Source: Hypericum androsaemum (lineage: Eukaryota; Streptophyta; Magnoliopsida; Malpighiales; Hypericaceae). Taken from it: a stretch of 64,000 nucleotides of DNA. The DNA lies in NCBI GenBank assembly GCA_963995505.1, contig OZ023186.1, forward strand, positions 16,189,570 through 16,253,569, given 5' to 3'. The notes under the pieces were generated by a model, which was given only the letters and a program-made list of their open reading frames with translations, had not been told where the DNA came from and did no database searches. Shown here piece after piece: positions 55,956 to 64,000 of the stretch (positions within the stretch are counted from its first letter, which is position 1; every line of letters starts with the position of its first letter). A program made the translations under genes and the position numbers.

Positions 55956-58065
55956 TGTCACGACCCAAATTCGTCGTCAGTGACCGGCGCTAGATCATGT
56001 CAAACTTAATATAATAAGCCACAACCTAGGAAGCCTCAAATCATAATACATCATTCTTATTACCAGGATTGTCAAAATATTTTTTTTACAATATTGTTTC
56101 TTCAAACAAACATATTTATCGTGTCCAAAACCTGGTAGACATTGGAGTACACATCTCCAACGTCATATCATCAAAACACATCCTTTTAAAACATAAACAT
56201 AACTTACACATATATTACATATTAACATTAAGCTAAGGTCATATGTCAAAAGACCAACAAATATGTACAATGGAGCGACCTAGATTACAAAGAGAAAGAC
56301 CATCTAGAGACCTTCAAATGTAGCCCGAGATGGAAGATAACGGGCTGAACTCAGAGGGAAAAGCTTCTCCAGATGCAAACCACAGCCTAAACTTCTTCAC
56401 CTGTTGATTAAAGTAAGGGATAAGTGCTTTGAAATACTTAGTAAGCAAATATTATAAGTAACATGTATTTAACCAACCAAACATCCCCATCAAACCCAAA
56501 TACTAACACAAGGCTACTATGACAAAAGGACCACTTCACAACTAAGGTAATCAAATAATCATATATCAAACATAATCAGAAGTTCAGATAGACCTTTACA
56601 AACACATAGCACAAATCGGATGAACTTCAGATAGGTCTAGATAGTGTCACTCCCGCACCGACACGAGGATACCATATCTTAAAGGCGCCATCAGAAACTA
56701 ACCCCGCCGGCCAAATATCATATCATATACATATCCAATGTATCCTCAGTATATGTGCACATATGCCAACATCTCCGGTTGGTCACGGGTAGACCTCATC
56801 ATCAGCCATCTCATAAATGACATACCAATATTCCAAACACACATAATACATATTGACCACATATCCAAATTCATACCAAAAGAGTCTCATATCACGAATT
56901 GGGAAAAATAGCCCCAAATAGATAAACAATCCACAAACATCATCAAATCTCATATTGATAAAAACTAATCAAAAATACACCAAATTATACATATCACCCA
57001 CGTCTAGTTAACTAAACACATGTTACAAAGAATATCCACTTACAAGACAATGGTTGCTCAAACCATTCAAAGAGAAGCTCTGTACTTTGTTTTACAACTC
57101 GTGGCACTCAGATTCAAAACGTTAATTAACTAGTCAAAATAACATAAACTACAATCATTACCAGCCTCTCAAGCATGTAATTAGATTCTAGATAACATAA
57201 AAATGCCTTAGTTCATTTCTTAGATTTGGATTTACAAAAGGCAGCCCCAAAACCTATGCTAAAATTCACAAAACTACACCCCCGATGACCAATTTCTCTT
57301 CTGCCTTCTATACATACGAATCCTAGCTAAAACTTAACTTAACTTCCTTCATCTAGGTCTATATTAATCTGTTCTAATCTTCACCTACTAGCTTCTTCAA
57401 GATGTAAAAGAGTTTCTACTCAAATTAAGCAAAATCCTACAAAGTTACTTACCTATTCTTCCAAGTTGTTCAAATCTGTCCACCTTTTTTCCTTCTTCTT
57501 TTACCTTCGGTTTCTCCCTTTCTCCTAGGCTTTCCTCTCTGTTTTTCTGTCCTAAATAACCAATTGGTTCGTGCCTATCTTCTGGTCCAAAAGATTTTTC
57601 CTTTTATATGCATGCTAAGTAGCTTAGTCATCCTACTTGTCATTTGCCACTTAGCCAACTTGTAACAGAATTTTCCTTTTGATCCTAGACTTTTTCAGCC
57701 ATTCAAAATTATTTCTAAACTTCTTAATATGTTCTAATAAGTCTCTAAAATGAGCCTTATTCAAATAAAGTCACATAACAAATTATTTTCACAAAACTTC
57801 CCAATACCGACGAAATTAGACTAATTTCTGAGAACCTTGATTTATTGCTCTGTTACGGCCAGATTATTTCATAAATTACAAAACTCAAAAAACAAAGTTA
57901 TAGATCTAGATGTTATAAATCCACACAAATTAGAATCACCTAATTTGGAGTCCGGATGAGGAAGTTATGCCTATTTTACCGAATGATGACGAACTAAGCC
58001 TAAACCCTTCCAAAACTAACCTTATTTTGTTGTAACAAATTTGGTAGAAGGGTGAGGGTATCACA
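55956..58065 (-). repeat. Chromovirus 5' LTR
   Basis: 2110 bp, single copy of the 67-bp segment. On the minus strand it ends GGGTCGTGACA, followed by GAC and the PBS. Confidence 0.92.
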
Positions 58066-58162
58066 GCTCATCACCCCCGAGTCCTCTCGCTCGGCCTCAA
58101 CCCACCCGGTCAACTCACTGAGTCTAACCCGAGCCACCACCCCACTACCGGTAAGATATCCC

Positions 58163-58190
58163 CTCCTCTCTCTCTCTCTCTCTCTCTCTT
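58163..58190. repeat. CT dinucleotide microsatellite
   Basis: About twelve CT units in the interior of the non-autonomous Mutator-like element, next to AATTTTTTGTTAATTAA. CT tracts are frequent in plant 5' untranslated regions. Confidence 0.9.
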
Positions 58191-58683
58191 AATTTTTTGT
58201 TAATTAAATGCAATTCTAGCTCGTAAAGTTTCAATCTTTACCGGTTCTAACAAATGGGTATTCGTAGGTAGAGAAAGGAGTGTTTGAATTCTTGTGTGGT
58301 GGATTTTTAGGAGTTATGAAGGTAAGGTTGTCGGTTTTGCTGGTTATTTTCGGTGCTAGTCTCGCCGGAGAAATGGAACCTCGTCGGAGCTTTTTTAATA
58401 TTTAAACGTGAGGGCATAATGGTCATTTTTGTGTCTTAAAAAAATATGACATTAGCGGGGGACCCGAGAGTGACATTTAAGTAAACTAGGGGGACTAAAG
58501 TTTTGATTTCGAAACAGTAGAAATTAAAATACTGATTTAAGCAAATCCTAGAGACCTGAGAGCAATTTGCTCTTAAGAATAATATTTTCCTTTCTGTCTC
58601 CTCGTTCCTGCTAGGATATCTCTCGCATAAAACTCTTCGAAAGGCTATCGTTTGGTGATGGGGTGAGAAAATGAATCTCCAAA

Positions 58684-58782
58684 AAATTTGGACCATTTCT
58701 CGATTTGTGCGTGTCTCTTTGTACAGGGGTCATGCTACCATTCTCAGTATTGTTCCAATTTTATCAAATGTTCCTGAAGGAC
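58684..58782 (-). ncRNA. U6 snRNA copy, diverged (likely pseudogene)
   Basis: The minus strand reads GTCCTTCAGGAACATTTGAT, then AAAATTGGAACAATACTGAG, and ends CGAGAAATGGTCCAAATTTTTT. This follows plant U6 from the 5' stem-loop to the 3' end with terminator T-run, 99 nt against about 102 usual. U6 is the catalytic-core RNA of the spliceosome. The invariant ACAGAGA box reads ACTGAGA, and GATTAGCATGGCCCC reads GGTAGCATGACCCC, so splicing function is doubtful. A TATA box lies 25 bp upstream but the USE is degenerate. Identification as U6 is firm; activity is not. Confidence 0.85.
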
Positions 58783-58803
58783 GAATCCTTCTGCTTCGCT
58801 CGC

Positions 58804-58845
58804 GCTTATAAACACGACATCTCTTCTTGCTCTAACCAATCTCGG
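58804..58845 (-). promoter_or_regulatory. U6 upstream TATA and degenerate USE
   Basis: TTTATAA (58805-58811) stands about 25 bp before the U6 start, the plant Pol III spacing. About 23 bp further, TTCCGAGATTGG occupies the place of the upstream sequence element (RTCCCACATCG) but matches it poorly. The region aligns with the U3 promoter at 62997-63040. Confidence 0.6.
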
Positions 58846-59400
58846 AATAGGAAGAGAATGCTGGTCTAGGACTGGATTACCTTTCCCGTGCTTAACCTTA
58901 AAAGGGCGCCGTCTCGGCCGCACATCTTGTAGTTTGGTCAACAACCACTTCAGGAGAAGCAATTTTCCAAAAAATTAACAAATAAACGAGAAATAAAATT
59001 ACCTTGCTAATTTTAGGACAAAGCATTTGCGTGTTTAAATCAGTGATCTTCCTTGTGTTGTGAAATTTTCTGGTTATAATTTAGGGGAAAAGACTTAAAA
59101 ATTCAATTTATTTTCTTAAAGAAAATGGAAAAAAATAGCGAGACAAGAGAGGAAGGGGAAGAAATAGGTAAGCAAATGGCTAGTTTACAATTTATATTTA
59201 CTGATTTATTGTTTAATAATTAAGTAACTTGTGGAGAGGACAGAGAGTTGAAAATTTGGGGGCAGAAAATAATATAACTTTTTTTAGAATCGAAAAATAT
59301 AACTTTTCAGAGAAGAGTTTCATCAAGTAGTTGCTCTTTTACTGTAAGAAATTTGGCATCTGGCACGTGAGATTACTGATTGAGCCCCTCTTGCTCGAGA
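58820..59400. repeat. Upstream flank shared with U3 locus
   Basis: Similar in order to 63010-63880. Examples are TGCTCTAACC/TGCTCTAGCC, TTACCTTGCTAATTTTAGGA/TTACCTCGCTAATTACAGGA, and GGCAGAAAATAATATAACTT/GGCAGAAAATAATTATAATT with CTCTTTTACTGTAA/CTCTTTTACTCTGA. A diverged direct duplication. Confidence 0.65.
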
Positions 59401-59774
59401 AGATGGCATCTTCGCATTAGGTCTGAGGAATTATTGGGCTCTGAGGCCTATTTTGGAGCTCGACACCGAAAGACAAAAAGGGCTAAAATAATCACCGACA
59501 GCGTGAATTTGGTTTATTACACCGTCGGTGTGACGGTCAGGCGATGTTGCCTGTTTATGGTTGGTTTGGCAAAAACCGATGGCAAATTCCATCCAGATTT
59601 TTGCAAACAGAATCAAATATCTAAGCTTGCAATTCGAATACAATCCATCGAAGACAATCAATCAACAAATCCAACAAGCTTTAAAGCTTGCAAACATAAT
59701 GTTCAAAGTTTCAAATCTATCCAGATTCTAAACAGAGTACAAAATAGTTCAAATTGAAGCAGAAGGCAAATTCC

Positions 59775-60271
59775 TCAATCTGGCTCCTTCAAAAGGCTTC
59801 GAACCCACAAGTTTTCAAGCGACATCTCCCTCCAAAATGCAGACAGCAAATAGCAGTAGCTGAAAATGAGGTTTAGGATATGGCGTACCAGAATAACTGG
59901 ATCATCTACGACCTCACTCGGGATCTCACTGGGAATCTCTATTGGCACATTACGAGCATCCTCTGCCTGTAATGAAAGAAAAATAACAATCTAAACATCA
60001 AACTCAGTTTCACTCAACCCATAACATCATAAACAATAAGATCTTATTTCATCTTCAACTAAACTCATTCGCATCTTTATAAACAAAACATCATCTTATA
60101 CAACCGCAGCTTGTTTCAACTGTTCCCATAACATACAGCTTATCCATTCAAAAACATCTTTTCCAACTAAACCCATAACATGTAGCTTATCTACAATATT
60201 TAATTTCCTCCATTCAGAAATAGTCAACAGAAATTAACTATGGTTTCTAATAGAGAGTAGAGAATTACCAT
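59775..60271 (-). CDS. Possible two-exon small gene, 64 residues
   Basis: Minus strand. A TATA box (GTATAAATAC, 60651-60660) is followed by a C/T-rich leader. ATG at 60269-60271 is directly followed by GTAATT, a possible donor. An acceptor CAG lies at 59967-59969, and exon 2 (59775-59966) reads AEDARNVPIEIPSEIPSEVV, then DDPVIL, to TGA at 59775-59777. The join is in phase and gives 64 residues with an acidic, proline-containing N-terminus and a hydrophobic stretch (ILNLIFSYCYLLSAFW). I recognise no family. An extra leader intron (donor near 60445, acceptor near 60335) is possible. It may equally be a relic of a larger gene. Confidence 0.3.
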
Positions 60272-60660
60272 GATAGAGAGTAGAGACGTAGACCCTGGAG
60301 GATAGAACTTGGAAGTGGACAAGTATAACCTGCGGACAGTCGGACACAGATAGTGAACAATTTTAGGGTATTTGATAAGGAACATGAAATTAACTAACGG
60401 AACATAAAATTAACGACTAACGATTTCGGTTTTCAGGAAAATATAACCCAAATCGAAGAGAATGAGGAAGAGGAAGAGAGGTCGAGAGAGAGATGGGAGG
60501 GAGGAGGAGGAGCAGGAGCCGCGACGGCCGCCGATGGTATGCTGCGGGGGACGGACTCGTCCGACGGAGGGAGTAAGACGAGGTCGTTTGGTGGAAGCTC
60601 TTCTGTTTTAACTAAGAGAGGAAAGAGGTCGATTTTTACTGGGTAACTAGGTATTTATAC

Positions 60661-62762
60661 CCCTTAAATATGCTGTCGTTTCTTCGGTCCCGCGGGGTAT
60701 AGGGCTACCCAAAATACGACACCGATTTGGCGCAGATCAGTCGGTTTAAACCGACCGACAATCCATCAACCTGTTTTTCCAGTCAGGTTAGCGGTCGAAC
60801 CTGCTTCGGGTTGATAAGTGTAGTGGGTTAGCGGGCTTTTTTCGGGTTGGGTCTCGGCCCTACTTCGCATACCCAGCTTCCTTAATATACTTGAAACCGA
60901 AGTAAATAATTATATTTTACCGAAACCAAAGTACTAAACTGTAATTTCACAAGTTATATAAACTTTGTTAAGTCTAATAATCCCTTCCACTCACAGCCAT
61001 CCTGTACAAACCAAATCCCACCCGTTCTCCCAAACGAAAACACACGGAATGGTTTTTTTTTTCTGAATTTTGGTTTTCATTATATTTGATATTCGACATC
61101 GGTATATAACTTTTGACACTCCAAGAAAACATAATTAAACATTCGATGGTTAGAGGAGTTAGTTTACAGGGTTTCAGAATGTTTTCGAGCTGGGCCCTCA
61201 TGGGCTCATTACACGAGCCCTGCAATGTAATTTACTTACATTTGACCCTGTTGAAGAAAGTGTTTTTATAATTACCACAATATATCCGTGGCTTATTTAA
61301 GGATTACCCGTAGAATTATGATGATATATTGATAGAATCCATAAAACCCAGATTTTTATTTTTTTTAATGATAGACTCAGATCATTATCTTTAACCTCTT
61401 TAAAAATAAAAATTTGGACTAAATTTGGGTTGTAAAAATCGGATAGGATCTAACTGCGAGTCTTTATTTTTCTAAAACATATTTATTTTAAAAAAAATTA
61501 AATTGACATTTGATAGTTTATAAATAACAATGAAATATTTTCATTCATTAAACAAATCAATGTAAAGAAACCAAACAAGTAAATCAAAAATAAATTGAAG
61601 TTGGATAAATTAAAACTAATAATTTTATATTATGTTAATAATTAATATAATAATATTAAAAATTCAAACATAATTAGGGTAGGATTTTATAAATCTATAT
61701 TTATATTCTTATCTTTTTAAAATATAAGAATTCGGACAAAATGAAATTCTAGACCCAATCAAGAGTCAAAGAAACTTGGACCCTTGAGAACTGGATTAAG
61801 ATAAACTCTCAGAGTAAAGATTTAATTATCATTCCTAACCCCACAGATCTAATAAGCATTAGGTTTTTTTTTTTGTGAAACATATTAGGTGTTTCAACCC
61901 CTAATGAATAAACTAATCTTAATTTTATGGTGTTTAATTCTGAATATTCTTTGAAGGGTTCATTCTGAATACTAGATTATAAAAACTAGATTAAAACAAA
62001 ATTGTATTGCATTATCTTTTGGATTTAATCTTCTGTACTCGGATTAACCGAATATGTTAATCTGCTACTCCATTCTACTTAATTTTTTTTCAAATTTAGT
62101 CGATTAAGCATGTCCTAAAGAAAACTTTTACCTTGGATATAGATATTTTTAAAATAAATTACCCTCTTGTCCCTCGGGCTTGGTTATCCTCCCCCTCGAG
62201 TTCATGTAATTCAAAATTTGATTTTACCGTCCTCTAATTTCGTTTTAGAAACTCTCCGATTCCTGTAGCCAAAATATATTTTTTTCTTGCTAGAATATGC
62301 AATTTTTTCTGGCGAACCCTTTTGAAAAGCTAAAAAATGAGATCGTCCACTTAAAAGCCAAAAAAATCCTCTCATTCTTCCTCCCCCTTCATCATCTTCC
62401 TCCAACCTTAGAACCAAAATTAAAAGATTAGAACTCAAACCCAAACTTTATTAGTGAGAATCAAAATTTAAATAACTTTAATTTCAAAACTCCAATTCGA
62501 ATTAAAACCCAAGAAAGGAACCCAAAAGGAAAATAATAAATAAATTCTGGAAGGGTTTTCATCAAAATTGTAAAACCCTGGAATCCTCATCTCTCTTATT
62601 CGAGAATATGCATTACAAGTAGAAGTGCAGGAAACGGAATTGAATTTCCGGAAAGGGAAAAACTCGGATGAGATCTTTGAGGGCAGGAAGCTTAATCTCG
62701 CCCTTCTGGTTGAGCGGGATGGTGAAGTTGCCGATGATATTAAGGTCAACGGCTTACAAAAA
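60661..62762. other. Spacer with one Mutator-type TIR relic
   Basis: AT-rich. Positions about 62155-62330 (AAATTACCCTCTTGTCCCTC, then CCGTCCTCTAATTTCG) resemble the outer TIRs of the Mutator-like elements above, but I find no partner in the window. No gene recognised in the rest. Confidence 0.5.
62758..62762 (-). terminator. Pol III T-run terminator of U3
   Basis: Five T residues on the minus strand 6-10 nt after box D. Confidence 0.65.
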
Positions 62763-62971
62763 GATAGGTCTGTCAGATTACCGCCTGATCTTCCCAGCCA
62801 CCAAAGGAGACTGAGAGCAATCATCTACAGCCGTTGATCAGAGATCTAGCCGTTAATCATGCTCTGATCGGACGTTTGCAAATCATCCACCAGACTGAGG
62901 TTCCTGTCTCTTTAGTGCTTAAGGAGACAGAGGTACAACCTATAGAACAGATCCTGTTCAAGTAAGGTCGT
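62763..62971 (-). ncRNA. U3 snoRNA gene
   Basis: The minus strand starts ACGACCTTACTTGAACAGGA and continues TCTGTTCTATAGG. This is the highly conserved U3 5' domain that pairs with pre-rRNA (boxes A' and A). Further on are GAGCATGA (box B), TAGATGATTGC (box C) and AATCTGACAG (box D) before a T5 run (62758-62762) that can end Pol III transcription. The length, about 209 nt, fits plant U3. U3 guides early 18S rRNA processing in the nucleolus. In plants it is made by Pol III, which agrees with the TATA/USE spacing here. All conserved boxes I can check are present, so this copy could be functional. Confidence 0.88.
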
Positions 62972-62996
62972 GCCCTGTGCTCTTGCGCGGCGTGCT

Positions 62997-63038
62997 TATA
63001 AAATGAATATCTGTAGCTGCTCTAGCCGATGTGGTAAT
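62997..63038 (-). promoter_or_regulatory. U3 Pol III promoter: TATA and USE
   Basis: TTTTATAA (62997-63004) lies 26 bp before the U3 start. About 23 bp further upstream, TTACCACATCGG (63027-63038) matches the plant upstream sequence element RTCCCACATCG with one or two changes. This short USE-TATA gap is the Pol III form; Pol II snRNA genes have about 10 bp more. Confidence 0.75.
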
Positions 63039-63880
63039 GCCAATTGACGCGCAAAAAACAGCTATCACAGACTCACCTTGGTCGGTGCTTCAACCTCGAA
63101 ACGGCACCGTTCGCTCTTCTAGATGGGTCCCACAACCGCAGTCAAGAGTCATAAACAAACAAGGCAACCGTCGCATAAACTTTATTTATTTATTTTTGGC
63201 AGGAAAAAAATAAAATAAAGTTAAAGATTAAGGCATGAAGCTAATTTAAGTATATAACTCAAGAAGAGTGCAAGTTTAATTTGATTACCTCGCTAATTAC
63301 AGGAAATTGTATTTGCATGTTGAAATCCAGTTATGGGTAGCCCGGATTAGAGGGGGGGGGGGTTTGGGTTTGTTGAAGTTTCCGTTGAAGAAGAAGAGGA
63401 GTAATGGGACACCGAGAGAATTTGCATCTTTATGAGACAGAGAAATTGCATCTTTAACGAGGAGACACCGGAGCGTTGTGGATTGCACATATTTATTAGT
63501 ACGACGGTTATTTTTATGAAAAAAAATAAGTACTCAGCCAAAAATCCAATACCAACGTTTCTCTAAAAATAAATATGGCATAATTAATTTTGAAAAGATA
63601 AAAACTCTATCTGTAATTATATTATAGACCACGAGCCCGGTAATTTGCCCATTTATATTTGACTACTTTTTGTAAAATAGTTATTAAAAAAATTTGAGAA
63701 GGGTTGTTAAATAGTTAAATAGGATTGGTTTGGGAGTTGGAGTTGGAAATTCGGCGGCAGAAAATAATTATAATTTTCCAGAGAAATGTCTCGTCAACTC
63801 ACTTCTCTTTTACTCTGAAAATTGGCATGTCGCAGCTGAGATGACCGAGAACTCTGGTCCCTTTTTTTAGGATCTCTCCG
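63010..63880. repeat. Upstream flank shared with U6 locus
   Basis: Partner of 58820-59400. It contains a G9 run at 63353-63361. No coding sequence is recognised up to the window end at 64000. Confidence 0.6.
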
Positions 63881-64000
63881 GTCCCTTGGGAATATCGACA
63901 ATCTGTAAAATTAAATATAAGCTTATTGATTTCAACATTGTTGTAATGCATAGTAGTTACATATTGAACTTCTATTTTCCTAAAAAACCTACCCGTTCCA

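Larger units (their letters stand above)
49011..58065 (-). mobile_element. Tekay-like chromovirus (Gypsy), full length
   Basis: Two LTRs of about 2.1 kb (TGTGATACCC to TGTGACGGGTC-type end) flank a minus-strand gag-pol. After the 5' LTR the PBS TTGGTATCAGAGC (tRNA-Met) is present; before the 3' LTR is the purine tract AAGGAGGGGAGAC. Pol order is protease, reverse transcriptase, RNase H, integrase and a C-terminal chromodomain-like segment. The flanks GGTCA (49006-49010) and GCTCA (58066-58070) match at 4 of 5. The LTRs are very alike, so this is among the younger insertions in the window, yet its ORFs are already broken. Confidence 0.93.
47506..58572. mobile_element. Non-autonomous Mutator-like element, hosting two others
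   Basis: The left TIR (47506-47601, continued at 48698-48780) and right TIR (about 58385-58572) are inverted repeats: GAGCAAATTG, then TTTAGTCCC, then CTCTCRGGTCCC. The perfect 9-bp duplication TTAAGAATA is at 47497-47505 and 58573-58581. Without the nested Pack-MULE and chromovirus it is about 0.9 kb. Its interior (48780-49010, 58071-58385) is GC-richer, has a CT microsatellite and gene-like 5' sequence, but no transposase. Possibly a Pack-MULE; I could not name a captured gene. Confidence 0.88.

Noticed and set aside
59380..59757. 125-residue open frame on the plus strand
   Set aside because: No recognisable motif; it ends in low-complexity sequence and overlaps the region duplicated at the U3 locus, where the frame is not kept.
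62468..62824. 118-residue minus-strand ORF starting with MIALSLLWWLGRSGG
   Set aside because: Its first part is the 3' half of the U3 snoRNA gene; translation is coincidental.

Overview
The window is nuclear DNA from a flowering plant, probably a eudicot; the species cannot be named from sequence alone. The basis is the repeat content (Copia, chromovirus and Athila/Tat-like LTR retrotransposons, a TRIM, Mutator-like elements), AT-rich spacer, and plant-type U6 and U3 RNA genes with plant USE/TATA promoters. There is almost no intact protein-coding host gene. Most of the 64 kb is nested transposable elements whose order of insertion can be read from target-site duplications (TSDs) visible in the sequence.

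Layout. 1-3147: 3' part of a degenerate Ty1/Copia element. 3565-4514: old solo LTR (minus) with GC-rich palindromic repeats. 4515-11225: AT-rich spacer with one MITE-like element (7621-7999). 11226-21240: a duplicated host segment; one copy is split by a 7.2-kb composite Athila/Tat-like insertion (11470-18657), the other (20419-21240) keeps the unoccupied site. Between them lie fragments of a WD40 gene and an unidentified gene. 21833-28569: full-length Copia element with unequal LTRs. 29180-29790: solo LTR with perfect TSD. 31200-37287: Pack-MULE carrying a subtilase fragment, split by a second Copia element of the same family (32300-36915, minus). 37788-47014: a Mutator-like element with TIRs, perfect 9-bp TSD, broken transposase and a GRF-zinc-finger ORF; it contains a TRIM (39643-41568) and a chromovirus solo LTR (43156-45847). 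47506-58572: a non-autonomous Mutator-like element with perfect 9-bp TSD; another Pack-MULE (47602-48688) sits in its TIR and a full Tekay-like chromovirus (49011-58065) in its body. 58600-64000: a U6 snRNA copy and a well-preserved U3 snoRNA gene, both on the minus strand, with related upstream regions, and a possible small spliced gene between them.

No two genes here form a pathway. What joins them is layering: host duplication, then Mutator-like elements, then LTR elements inside these, then LTR-LTR recombination to solo LTRs. All retroelement polyproteins are interrupted; many stops are TGG-to-TAG/TGA or CAG/CGA-to-TAG/TGA changes, as expected of C-to-T decay in methylated DNA. The most unusual object is the composite at 11470-18657: its outer LTRs point in opposite directions, yet it has one 5-bp TSD and a paralogous empty site nearby. 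The best candidates for working genes are the U3 snoRNA gene and, weakly, the 64-residue spliced ORF at 59775-60271.
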